From: DASZZZ01 sp036260375
GTDB lineage: Bacteria > Actinomycetota > CADDZG01 > WHSQ01
Length of the DNA: 51,822 nucleotides
NCBI GenBank assembly: GCA_036260375.1
Contig: DASZZZ010000061.1
Span: 1-51,822, forward strand
Direction of reading: 5' to 3'
Both the position numbers and the translations under genes were made by a program. Positions 32,618 through 39,596 of the stretch are shown in pieces. Each line of letters starts with the position of its first letter. Position 1 is the stretch's first letter. The notes below the pieces were generated by a model. It was not told the origin of the DNA. It made no database searches and saw only the letters and a list, made by a program, of their open reading frames with translations.

Positions 32618-34498
32618 CTAGCGTCCGGGCGACACCGTCGTTGCGGCGGCCGGCCGCACCGCCGTGCGCGGCACGCGCGCGTCGGGATCGGCCGTCGGGA
32701 CCGTCAGCGACACGTTCGCGACCTCGATCGTGGCCGCGTCGGGCGACGCTCCCCCGGACGGGTCCCACGTGCGGAACGCCGGGCCGTCGTCGGCGGTGAG
32801 CTCGAGCTTGAGGCGGTGTCCCGGCGCGACGTCGTAGGCGTTGCCGAACAGCTGGAACGTCACGGCCTGCGCAGCGGTGCCGTCGAGGCGGACGGCGCCG
32901 CGCGTCACGAGCGTCTGGTCGCCCGCGGCGGGATCGACGTCCCACAGGCGCGCCGCGACGTAGGCGTCGTCCGCGTCCGGGTCCGCCGTCACGGACACCT
33001 CGGGCAGGCCCATGATCGTCATGCCTGCGGGCACGTCGGTGTGGAACGCGGCGTTGTCGGAGTCGACCGCGGTGTCGGTCGTCCGGCACACGGCGCGCGG
33101 CGCGCCAGTGCGAACCGGGTCGAGCGCGGCCGCGTGCGGGTCGTCGGCGGGCGTCGCGAGCGTGGCCGGTCCGGCGAAGTCGTACGTCACCTCGGCGTCG
33201 CTGAGGTCGCTCCACGCCGCGGCGCGGTAGAGCTCGCCCATGGCCGCCGCGTCGCACTCGTTCGTACGCGCCTCGACGCCCACGCGCGGCGCCCGTCCGT
33301 CGCGCGCGTAGTGGTCGATCCAGCGGTTCACCGAGCGGGCGACGTACGCGATCTCGTCGGCCTTGTTCTGCGCGGGGGGATGGCCCCAGTCGCCGAGGTA
33401 GAGCCCGATCGGATAGTCGGCATGCCCGGCCCGGAGGTCGCGGTAGGCGCCCAGCGCCTCGGTCGCCGGGAACAGCCCGTCGGTGAAGCCCTGCACCGCG
33501 AAGATCGCCGTGTGGAAGTGCGGGCGCGCCATCGGCGTGTACAGCGCCGAGCGCGCCTCGAGCAGCGAGCGCAGCGCGTCGGCCGACACCGCGTCGCCGT
33601 ACGGCTCGCCCGCGCCGAGGCGCGCGACCCACGCCGACAGATAGCCCGGCACGCCGTCGGTCGCGGCCCCCGCCATCGCGTCGTACAGGTGGGCGACGTA
33701 CGACGCCTTCGCGACCCCGAACGGCTCCGCCAGCCTCTGCGCCAGAGTGGGCGGTGCCGCGTCGTCGCGGGCGCGCCCGTTGGGGACGAGCGCGTCGGCG
33801 AGGTCGGTCCATCCCGCGATCGGCACCGCGACCGCGACGACGACGCGCGCGCCGTGCGGCGAGCGCCACGTGTTGCGGCGCGTCAACGTCCACGCGTGCC
33901 CGCCGCCGTAGGACGCGCCCGCGACCGCCACCCGGCGCGGCGCGACCGTGACGCCGGCGGCGTCGAGCAGGGTGCCGTCGACGAGACGGCCGACGAGGCG
34001 TTGGGTGTCGGCGATCTCGTAGGCGCGGTGGTCGAGCTGCGGCATGCACGCGGGGCTCGATCCGTACGCCGGGCCCCCGTCGAACGACTCGATCGAGGGG
34101 TCGGCGCACTCGCCGGCGCCGAACCCGCGCGCCGTGTAGTTCAAGACCGCGTAGCCGCGCGACGCGAACCACAGGTTGTTGAAGTGATAGGCGGCGCCGG
34201 AGCCCTCGATCGTGTCCGACTCGTACGACGCCTTGGTGCCTCCGAGGCCGTGCAGCATGACGACGAGTGGGAACGGCCCCGCGCCGCGCCGCGGGAGGGT
34301 GACGTCGGCGTCGAGGCGGGCGGCGCCGTCGGCGGTCGGGACGAGCCCCCGGCACAGCCGGAAGCTGCGTCCGTCGCGTTCGATCGTGCGGCACCGCAGC
34401 GGGCGACGCGGCCCCGACGACGCGGGGGCCGGGAACGCGCCGGGCAGCGCGGCCGCGGTCAGCGCGGCTGCGATCGACAGGGCCAGAGTGCGTCGCAT
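32618..34498 (-). CDS. Secreted S15/CocE-family alpha/beta hydrolase (X-Pro dipeptidyl-peptidase like)
   Basis: A 626-residue protein. The signal peptide MRRTLALSIAAALTAAALPG is followed by an alpha/beta hydrolase domain with the oxyanion-side VVMLHGLGG and the nucleophile elbow GASYGGGHAW. The catalytic Asp and His fall near FAVQGFTDGLFP and LGDWGHPP. The C-terminal 200 residues form the PepX_C jelly-roll region. Secreted relatives cleave X-Pro dipeptides or esters. The substrate is not determinable. The ATG at 34498 is preceded by GGAG. Confidence 0.85.
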   Translation of the reverse strand: MRRTLALSIAAALTAAALPGAFPAPASSGPRRPLRCRTIERDGRSFRLCRGLVPTADGAARLDADVTLPRRGAGPFPLVVMLHGLGGTKASYESDTIEGSGAAYHFNNLWFASRGYAVLNYTARGFGAGECADPSIESFDGGPAYGSSPACMPQLDHRAYEIADTQRLVGRLVDGTLLDAAGVTVAPRRVAVAGASYGGGHAWTLTRRNTWRSPHGARVVVAVAVPIAGWTDLADALVPNGRARDDAAPPTLAQRLAEPFGVAKASYVAHLYDAMAGAATDGVPGYLSAWVARLGAGEPYGDAVSADALRSLLEARSALYTPMARPHFHTAIFAVQGFTDGLFPATEALGAYRDLRAGHADYPIGLYLGDWGHPPAQNKADEIAYVARSVNRWIDHYARDGRAPRVGVEARTNECDAAAMGELYRAAAWSDLSDAEVTYDFAGPATLATPADDPHAAALDPVRTGAPRAVCRTTDTAVDSDNAAFHTDVPAGMTIMGLPEVSVTADPDADDAYVAARLWDVDPAAGDQTLVTRGAVRLDGTAAQAVTFQLFGNAYDVAPGHRLKLELTADDGPAFRTWDPSGGASPDAATIEVANVSLTVPTADPDARVPRTAVRPAAATTVSPGR

Positions 34499-34618
34499 GA
34501 AGGGCTCCGTGCGGTCGGGTCCGGGCGCGGCTCGCGGTGGGGTACGGCGCGTCCGCCGGGCCAGGCTACGGGTCGGCGGGGGCCGGCGCCACGCCGTCGG
34601 CGAAATTCGTGCCGCGCG

Positions 34619-35203
34619 TCAGACGACGACGCGCGGGAGCGGGCCCGTGTCGTCGTCGTCGGCGGCGGCGTCGTCGCGCTCGACGACGACCGGCGCGGTC
34701 CCGACCAGCGACGTGACCGTCCGGTAGAAGTGGTCCGGATGCGGGAGGTGGTGGATGCGTCCGAGCCCCTGGTGCTGCCCGGCCGACTCGACGACGAGCT
34801 CGCCGTAGCCGAGCAGGCGCCCGAGGACCGAGCGGTGGTACGTCATGTCGGTGACCTTGGCGAGCGGCATCGACGCGACCTTGCGCGTCAGGACGCCCGA
34901 GACCTCCACGATGCGCCGGTTCGTCACGACGATGCGGTCGGCCCGCCACTCCCACGTGCGCCACGCGAGCCGGACGACGAAGGCGGCCGCCACGAGGCCG
35001 GCCACGGTGTCGATCACGTCGCCGCCCTCGGCCGGGCTCGTGACGACGCCGGCGACCGTGGCGCCGACGACGGCGGTGAGGGCCGCGAGCGCGTCGCGGG
35101 CGAGGACGGTGACGTGGCGGCGCACGGCGAGCTCCATCACCTCCCCGCCGGCGAGGTAGCGGCCGAAGCGCCCGGGGTCGAGCGCGGCGCCGTCGGGCGA
35201 CAC
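34619..35203 (-). CDS. Membrane protein with bacterial PH domain (bPH2)
   Basis: A 194-residue protein. The start SPDGAALDPGRFGRYLAGGE leads into two hydrophobic segments (ALAALTAVVGATVAGVV and AGLVAAAFVVRLAW). The PH-like domain follows (RIVVTNRRIVEVSGVLTRKV, MPLAKVTDMTYHRSVLGRLL) and then an acidic tail. The function of bPH2 proteins is largely unknown. The GTG at 35203 follows the stop of a tiny membrane-protein gene by 2 bp, so the two are one operon. The 120 bp downstream, before the hydrolase gene, show nothing definite. Confidence 0.83.
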   Translation of the reverse strand: MSPDGAALDPGRFGRYLAGGEVMELAVRRHVTVLARDALAALTAVVGATVAGVVTSPAEGGDVIDTVAGLVAAAFVVRLAWRTWEWRADRIVVTNRRIVEVSGVLTRKVASMPLAKVTDMTYHRSVLGRLLGYGELVVESAGQHQGLGRIHHLPHPDHFYRTVTSLVGTAPVVVERDDAAADDDDTGPLPRVVV

Positions 35204-35205
35204 GG

Positions 35206-35376
35206 CTAGAAGAGCGACGACAGGAACCGGGTCAGGCCCTCCGCCAGCACGCTCAGGGTGCGACCGAGGCTCTCTCCGGCGGTTCGCACGACGCGCGCCG
35301 CCTCGACCGGTTCCTGCACCAGGAAGAACAACAGGAACGCGAGGATCAGAAACGTCATAACCCTCTTGAGGCTCAT
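35206..35376 (-). CDS. Tiny membrane protein upstream of the PH-domain gene
   Basis: A 56-residue product: a basic start (MSLKRVMT), a strong helix (FLILAFLLFFLVQ), then an amphipathic region ending LAEGLTRFLSSLF. Small proteins of this shape are frequent in Actinomycetota and have no known function. A TACTAT -10 (35384-35389) is 7 bp before the ATG at 35376, which suggests a leaderless mRNA. An in-frame ATG at 35385 would fall inside the promoter and is less likely. Confidence 0.72.
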   Translation of the reverse strand: MSLKRVMTFLILAFLLFFLVQEPVEAARVVRTAGESLGRTLSVLAEGLTRFLSSLF

Positions 35377-35383
35377 CCGTAAC

Positions 35384-35389
35384 ATAGTA
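35384..35389 (-). promoter_or_regulatory. -10 box of a leaderless transcript (tiny membrane protein)
   Basis: TACTAT on the minus strand, 7 bp before the ATG at 35376. Confidence 0.5.
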
Positions 35390-35501
35390 TGCCGGGCGCG
35401 CCGCGGGCGCGCGGATTCGCGCGCTGCCGCCGGCGCGGTCTGGAGGGAGCCGAACGGCGCGGCGTGCTCGGCCGGCGCGGCCCCCGCCGGCGAGGCGCCG
35501 G

Positions 35502-36281
35502 TCACGCGTCCGACCACCACCGCAGCCACAGGCGGCGCGACGTGCGCAGGTGCTCGCGCTCGCGCGAGAAGACCTCGAGCGTGACGGTGCCGTCGTAGCC
35601 CGCGTCCCTGAGCGCCCGCACCGCCGCCCTCCAGTCGATCGTCCCGGCGCCGAGCGGCAGGTGGAGGTCCTCGGCGCCGCCGTTGTTGTCCGACACGTGC
35701 ACGTGTGCGAGTCGGTCGCCGAACGCGGCGAGCAGCCGCGGCGTCCGGTTGCGGTCCCCTCGCCCGAGCCGGAGGTTCGCGTGCCCGACGTCGAGATGGA
35801 AGCGGGCGTCGGGCACCGCGTCGAAGATGGCACCGAGGTCGTCGACGTCGGAGAACAGGCGATCGAGGTTCTCGACCATGATCGTGATGCCGCGCGCGGC
35901 CGCGTCGTGCACGAGGCCTGCGATCGCCTCGGCGTTGCGCGCGCGCACCTGCTCGATGCCGTGCATGCTGACGCGCTGGTCGGGATGGACGTTGACGAGC
36001 TCCACGCCGGCGTCGGCGAACGTGTCGAGCGCGCGCCGGAACAGGTCGCGCGCGACGACGCGCAGCTCGGGGAACGCGGACGCGAGCGGCAGGTAGTACG
36101 CGGTGTGGCCGACGGCCGACAGACCGAGGTCGCCGAGCAGGCGTCCGACCTCCTTGCCGTCGGGGAGCCACGCGGCCGGCGGCTCGAGCGAGAGGTCGAC
36201 GAAGTCGAACCCGTCGTCCGCGATGCGATGTATCTCCTTCAGAACGGAACGCCGCGGGAAGTTCATCGCGCCGACGAGCAT
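35502..36281 (-). CDS. Sugar-phosphate isomerase/epimerase-like TIM barrel (AP endonuclease 2 superfamily)
   Basis: A 259-residue xylose-isomerase-like barrel. The metal site is suggested by VELVNVHPD, TIMVENLDR, FHLDVGHANLR, AHVHVSDNNG and VTLEVFSRE, which give the Glu-Asp-His-Glu set. Members isomerise or dehydrate sugars and inositols, and some are AP endonucleases; the lack of an endonuclease-IV signature favours a sugar enzyme. The ATG at 36281 is divergent from the nitroreductase gene. The 125 bp after its stop hold only GC-rich inverted repeats and the next gene's promoter. Confidence 0.8.
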   Translation of the reverse strand: MLVGAMNFPRRSVLKEIHRIADDGFDFVDLSLEPPAAWLPDGKEVGRLLGDLGLSAVGHTAYYLPLASAFPELRVVARDLFRRALDTFADAGVELVNVHPDQRVSMHGIEQVRARNAEAIAGLVHDAAARGITIMVENLDRLFSDVDDLGAIFDAVPDARFHLDVGHANLRLGRGDRNRTPRLLAAFGDRLAHVHVSDNNGGAEDLHLPLGAGTIDWRAAVRALRDAGYDGTVTLEVFSREREHLRTSRRLWLRWWSDA

Positions 36282-36321
36282 GCGGCGATAGTGACACGAA
36301 TGACGTCGTGCGCGCGTCCCC

Positions 36322-36327
36322 TATCCT
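36322..36327 (+). promoter_or_regulatory. -10 box of a leaderless transcript (nitroreductase)
   Basis: TATCCT, 7 bp before the GTG at 36335. A weak ATGACG lies 16 bp further upstream. Confidence 0.5.
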
Positions 36328-36334
36328 GGGTTGC

Positions 36335-36892
36335 GTGGAGGCGTACGACGCGATCATGACGCGGCGCTCGGTGCCGCGCGCCGAGGGGCCGGCTCCCGAC
36401 CGCGCGCAGATCGAGCGCCTTCTCGACGCCGCGGTGCGCGCGCCGAACCACCACCTGACGCAACCGTGGCGCTTCGTCGTGCTCACCGGCGACGCGTTGC
36501 GCGAGCTCGGCGACGTGTGGGCCGCGGGCGCGCGGCGCGAGGGCAAGGACCCCGAGTCGGTGCGCGCCAAGCCGCGCCGCGCGCCGGTCGTCATCTGCGT
36601 GATCGCCCGTCCGAAGGGACACCTGCGCAGGGTCAGCGACGTCGAGGAGCACCACGCGGTGGGGGCCGCTCTTCAGAACATCCTGCTCTCGGCGCACGCC
36701 GCGGGCCTCGCCGCGATGCTTCGGACCGGCCCTGCGGCGCACATCCCCGAGGTGCGCCGCCATCTCGGGGTCGGCGACGACGAGCTCGTCGCGGGGTTCG
36801 TCTATGTCGGCCATCCGCCGCGCGGCGACGAACGCCCGATGACGACGCGGATCCCCGCGCGCCGGCTCACGGAGTGGAGAGGATGGCAGTGA
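36335..36892 (+). CDS. Nitroreductase-family FMN oxidoreductase
   Basis: A 185-residue flavoprotein. FMN-binding segments are IMTRRSVPRAEG at the start, AVRAPNHHLTQPWRFVVL, GAALQNILLSAHAAGLAAML and GFVYVGHPP. Enzymes of this family reduce nitro compounds, quinones or flavins with NAD(P)H. The GTG at 36335 directly follows a -10 box, so a leaderless mRNA is predicted. Its 3' end overlaps the HAD phosphatase gene by 10 bp, indicating co-translation. Confidence 0.87.
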   Translation: MEAYDAIMTRRSVPRAEGPAPDRAQIERLLDAAVRAPNHHLTQPWRFVVLTGDALRELGDVWAAGARREGKDPESVRAKPRRAPVVICVIARPKGHLRRVSDVEEHHAVGAALQNILLSAHAAGLAAMLRTGPAAHIPEVRRHLGVGDDELVAGFVYVGHPPRGDERPMTTRIPARRLTEWRGWQ

Positions 36893-37728
36893 GCGGCACC
36901 GTCGCGCGCCCGCCGCGCGCCGCGTTCTTCGATCTCGACAAGACGCTCATCCCCGGCTCGAGCCTGTTCCTTCTCGCGCGCGGCGCGTACGAGCGCGACA
37001 TGTTCCGGGTGCGCGACCTGCTGCGCTTCGGATGGGGACAGCTGACGTTCAGGCTGCGCGGCGAGCACGAGCGCAACATGGAGATGTCGCGTTCGTCGAC
37101 GCTCGACTTCGTGACCGGCCGCAACCAGCGCGAGCTCGTCGCGTGGGGATGCGAGATCGCCGAGGAGCGCATCCTGCCGCGCGTGTACGCGGACATCGTG
37201 CGCGTCATCGACGGGCATCGCGATCGCGGCGACCTCACGTTCCTCGTCACCGCGGCCCCCATCGAGCTGGCCGAGACGATCGCGCAGGAGCTCGGCATGA
37301 CCGGCGCGATCGCGACCGTCTCGGAGGTCGACGAGCACGGCAACTACACGGGCCGTCTCGCCGGTCCGGTGATGCACGGGCCCGTCAAGGCGGACGCCGT
37401 CGCGGACGTCGCGCGCACGCGCGGCATCGACCTCCAGGACTGCGCCGCCTACTCCGACTCGATCAACGACCTGCCGCTGCTCGAGTCGGTGGGGTTCCCG
37501 CACGCGGTCAACCCGGAGGCCGAGCTGCGCCGCATCGCGCTGACGCGCGGGTGGCCGATACACGAGCTGCGCACGCGCCGCCGCGCGCTGCTCATCGGGA
37601 TTCCGGCCGGTCTCGGGGGGGCCGCGCTGTTCGGCTCCGGCGTCGCCGTCGGCATGGCGATGCAGCGGCGTCGTCTGGAGGTGCATCCCGGACGGCTGCG
37701 GCGCGCGCTGGCGCGCGCGGGTCTCTAG
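36883..37728 (+). CDS. HAD-IB family phosphatase with C-terminal membrane helix
   Basis: A 281-residue HAD hydrolase of the SerB/PSP-like branch. Motif I is FFDLDKTLIPGSS, motif II lies in FLVTAAP, and motif III/IV is AYSDSINDLPLLES. A C-terminal hydrophobic segment (LLIGIPAGLGGAALFGSGVA) probably anchors it to the membrane. Relatives act on phosphoserine, lipid phosphates or similar small substrates, and the anchor suggests a lipid-linked one. The ATG at 36883 overlaps the nitroreductase gene. It is convergent with the XRE-TPR regulator, 9 bp away. Confidence 0.87.
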   Translation: MAVSGTVARPPRAAFFDLDKTLIPGSSLFLLARGAYERDMFRVRDLLRFGWGQLTFRLRGEHERNMEMSRSSTLDFVTGRNQRELVAWGCEIAEERILPRVYADIVRVIDGHRDRGDLTFLVTAAPIELAETIAQELGMTGAIATVSEVDEHGNYTGRLAGPVMHGPVKADAVADVARTRGIDLQDCAAYSDSINDLPLLESVGFPHAVNPEAELRRIALTRGWPIHELRTRRRALLIGIPAGLGGAALFGSGVAVGMAMQRRRLEVHPGRLRRALARAGL

Positions 37729-37737
37729 GCCGGCGCG

Positions 37738-39033
37738 TCAGAGCGGCTCGACGCCGACCGCGGCGATGCCCTCGGCATACGCCTCGATGGCGGCCGACAC
37801 GCGCCCGCGCGCCCGCAGCAGGTCGCCGAGCGAGCGGCACGTCGTCGCCACCTGGGCTGCGTCACCGGCCCTGCGATAGAGCTCGGCCGCCTCGCGCAGG
37901 TGCTTCTCCGCGGCGGCGTCGTCCGCCTCGGCCTCGCACAGGCCGAGCTCGCGGTGGGCCATCGCGAGCTCCGCGACGTCGGTCGATCTCAGCATGGGCA
38001 TCGAGCGGCGCAACAGGCCGCGCGCCGCGTCGAGGCGTCCGGTGAGACGCTCGATGCGCGCGAGCTCGTTGAGCGCCCTCGCCTCGTCGAGCGTGCTCGG
38101 CGACGACGCGAGGATGCGCAGGGCGGCGTCCAGTGCGGCGCGCCCGTCGTCGAAGCGGCGCTCGTTCGCGAGCACGATGCCCTGCGCGATGTGAGCGCGC
38201 GCGATCTCGTGCTTCAGCCCCAACGACGTAAACAGCTCCTCCGCGCGCCGCAGCGAGTACTTCGCGTCGGCGATGCGGCCCTGCGACAACAGCGCCTCGG
38301 CGACGTTGACGTGCATGTTGGCGAGCTGCGCCTCGTCCTCGACGCGCGCCTCCAGCGCGAGCGCGTCGCGCGCCGCGCGGGCCGCGTTGTGGATCAGGCC
38401 CACGCCCATGTACGCGCCGACGAGCGTCGAGTGCACCCGCATCAGCGCGGTCGGGTCCGGCATCTCGGAGCGCTCCAGCTCGAGCAGGTAGCTCTCGAGC
38501 TCGTGGATGGCGACGCGCGCGTCGCCCGCCATCTGCAGCGAGCGCGCGTGGCCGGCGACCGTCTCGACGCGGTACGGCAGCGGAGCGTCGGCCCACAGCC
38601 GCGCCGCGGTCTCGTACTCGTGCAGCGCGTCCTCGACCGCGCCGCGGCGCTCGGCGATGAGCCCGAGGCCCTCGTGCACCCGTGCCGCGACCTCGGCGAG
38701 GCCGTGGCCCGTCGCCTCGTCGAGGATGTTCGTCAGCTCCGTGGTGGCGTCGTCGAAGCGGTCCTCGAGGATCGCCCGCCGGGCGGCGCTGAGCCGGAGC
38801 CTCAGACGCGGCTCGAGGTCCGACGGGCGCCCGGTCTCGAGCTCGTCGACGGTGGTCCCCAGGCGCTGGGCGAGACGCTGCAGGGCGGCCGCCGACGGCC
38901 GGCGGCGGCCGGCCTCGATCTGGCTGATGTAGGGGCACGTGTAGTCGTCGCCGGCGAGGTCCTTCTGGCGCAGCCCGCGCTCCAGGCGCAGGCGCCTGAT
39001 TCGATCTCCAATCTTCTCGGCCGGAACGGTCAC
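37738..39033 (-). CDS. HTH-XRE/TPR regulator, RRNPP-like architecture
   Basis: A 431-residue protein. An N-terminal lambda-repressor HTH covers about residues 7-60 (IGDRIRRLRLERGLRQKDLA, YISQIEAGRRRPS, LQRLAQRLGTTVDEL). The remaining 360 residues are a TPR superhelix of about eight repeats, recognisable from the recurrent helix pairs with Ala/Gly/Leu positions (ALHEYETAARLWADA, AKYSLRRAEELFTSLG, AAEKHLREAAELYRRAGDAA). HTH plus a long TPR array is the layout of Firmicutes peptide receptors (NprR, PlcR, PrgX). The GTG at 39033 sits 6 bp after a TATGTT box, hence leaderless; an ATG at 39084 would lie upstream of that promoter. It is divergent from three tandem peptide genes, the likely signal or target. 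Confidence 0.85.
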   Translation of the reverse strand: MTVPAEKIGDRIRRLRLERGLRQKDLAGDDYTCPYISQIEAGRRRPSAAALQRLAQRLGTTVDELETGRPSDLEPRLRLRLSAARRAILEDRFDDATTELTNILDEATGHGLAEVAARVHEGLGLIAERRGAVEDALHEYETAARLWADAPLPYRVETVAGHARSLQMAGDARVAIHELESYLLELERSEMPDPTALMRVHSTLVGAYMGVGLIHNAARAARDALALEARVEDEAQLANMHVNVAEALLSQGRIADAKYSLRRAEELFTSLGLKHEIARAHIAQGIVLANERRFDDGRAALDAALRILASSPSTLDEARALNELARIERLTGRLDAARGLLRRSMPMLRSTDVAELAMAHRELGLCEAEADDAAAEKHLREAAELYRRAGDAAQVATTCRSLGDLLRARGRVSAAIEAYAEGIAAVGVEPL

Positions 39034-39039
39034 GCCCGC

Positions 39040-39068
39040 AACATAGCACCGCCCATGGGCTCTGTTAA
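39040..39068 (-). promoter_or_regulatory. Promoter of the XRE-TPR regulator (leaderless)
   Basis: On the minus strand TTAACA (39063-39068), a 17-bp spacer and TATGTT (39040-39045). The GTG start is 6 bp after the -10, so transcription and translation would start at the same base. Confidence 0.65.
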
Positions 39069-39093
39069 GCGTCTTTCCTACCATCTTTTTCTA

Positions 39094-39107
39094 GCTAATT
39101 CATTAGC
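39094..39107. promoter_or_regulatory. Perfect palindrome, candidate operator of the XRE-TPR regulator
   Basis: GCTAAT-TC-ATTAGC, a 14-bp perfect inverted repeat, in an AT-rich stretch (39061-39117) that is striking against the surrounding GC-rich DNA. It lies 26 bp upstream of the regulator's -35 and about 134 bp upstream of the first peptide gene. A size of about 14 bp with 6-bp arms suits an HTH-XRE dimer. Confidence 0.5.
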
Positions 39108-39155
39108 CAGGTACTAACCTCCCGGCTACATCGCCCCTGGTAGGCGGGGGTGGGC

Positions 39156-39193
39156 GACGTGACGACGTCCTTCCGGCGGGCATGGGTCACGTC
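39156..39193 (+). other. Inverted repeat upstream of the peptide genes
   Basis: GACGTGAC (39156-39163) and GTCACGTC (39186-39193) form a perfect 8-bp dyad with a 22-bp loop. It may be a hairpin in the leader of the peptide mRNA or a second protein-binding dyad. No strong plus-strand promoter could be fixed between 39108 and 39224. Confidence 0.4.
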
Positions 39194-39240
39194 TGCTCGC
39201 GCCCTCTCGGCGGTTGCACTCCCGAAAGGAGGTGAACGTC

Positions 39241-39285
39241 GTGACCGAGCTTCCCGGCACCTTCCTCGGCTGGCCGCGCGGCTGA
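39241..39285 (+). CDS. Tiny peptide gene, copy 1 (MTELPGTFLGWPRG)
   Basis: GTG start with stop TGA at 39283-39285 encodes 14 residues. The Shine-Dalgarno AAAGGAGGTGA (39225-39235) is a near-perfect anti-16S match, 5 nt from the start. It is followed by two further copies in the same direction. Copy 1 differs from the others by one base within the ORF (Thr7 instead of Ser7). There is no signal peptide. The product could be a leaderless signalling peptide, a cytoplasmic ligand for the divergent TPR regulator, or a regulatory uORF. Function is inference. Confidence 0.6.
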   Translation: MTELPGTFLGWPRG

Positions 39286-39343
39286 TCCCACGCGGCCGGA
39301 TCGCATCCCGCCCCCCGCGGGTCCCGAAAGGAGGTGACCCGTC

Positions 39344-39388
39344 GTGACCGAGCTTCCCGGCAGCTTCCTCGGCTGGCCGCGCGGCTGA
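39344..39388 (+). CDS. Tiny peptide gene, copy 2 (MTELPGSFLGWPRG)
   Basis: Same 14-residue ORF with Ser7. The Shine-Dalgarno AAAGGAGGTGA (39327-39337) is 6 nt from the GTG. A short hairpin CCCGC-CCCC-GCGGG (about 39307-39321) lies just before the Shine-Dalgarno. The linker to copy 1 is unrelated to the linker to copy 3. Confidence 0.6.
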   Translation: MTELPGSFLGWPRG

Positions 39389-39453
39389 TCCCGCAACACG
39401 TCCGCGCCGCGACCGACGCGCCCGTGCGCGTCGCGAAAGGAGGTGACCCCGTC

Positions 39454-39498
39454 GTGACCGAGCTTCCCGGCAGCTTCCTCGGCTGGCCGCGCGGCTGA
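39454..39498 (+). CDS. Tiny peptide gene, copy 3 (MTELPGSFLGWPRG)
   Basis: Identical in ORF sequence to copy 2. The Shine-Dalgarno AAAGGAGGTGA (39436-39446) is 7 nt from the GTG. A perfect hairpin CGACGCG-CCCGTG-CGCGTCG lies immediately upstream of the Shine-Dalgarno. The following sequence is the terminator-like inverted repeat at 39512-39588. Confidence 0.6.
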   Translation: MTELPGSFLGWPRG

Positions 39499-39511
39499 TC
39501 CCGCCGAGACA

Positions 39512-39588
39512 GGCGGCGGCGCCCGGCGCGCCGCTCGGGCCGACCCACGCCATGCGCGGGTCGCGCCCCGCGGCGCCGGGCCGCCGCC
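39512..39588 (+). terminator. Long GC-rich inverted repeat after the peptide array
   Basis: GGCGGCGGCGCCCGGCGC (39512-39529) pairs with GCGCCGGGCCGCCGCC (39573-39588), with a small bulge. There is no U-tract. It stands between the peptide array and the convergent DUF2867-HMA gene, so a bidirectional transcription barrier is the likely role. Confidence 0.45.
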
Positions 39589-39596
39589 CCGCGGCC

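Noticed and set aside
37738..39033. XRE gene as antitoxin of a toxin-antitoxin pair
   Set aside because: The protein is about 431 residues with a long TPR array. No toxin-like ORF accompanies it, and the neighbours are tiny peptide genes.
39183..39236. 17-codon ORF (MGHVCSRPLGGCTPERR) just before the first peptide gene
   Set aside because: It has no Shine-Dalgarno, and its stop is only the TGA inside the AAAGGAGGTGA motif; chance is likely.
39126..39548. Repetitive protein on the minus strand across the peptide array (RGSCREARSRR-type repeats)
   Set aside because: It is the reverse reading of the three peptide units and has no ribosome site. Three identical Shine-Dalgarno sequences point to the plus strand.
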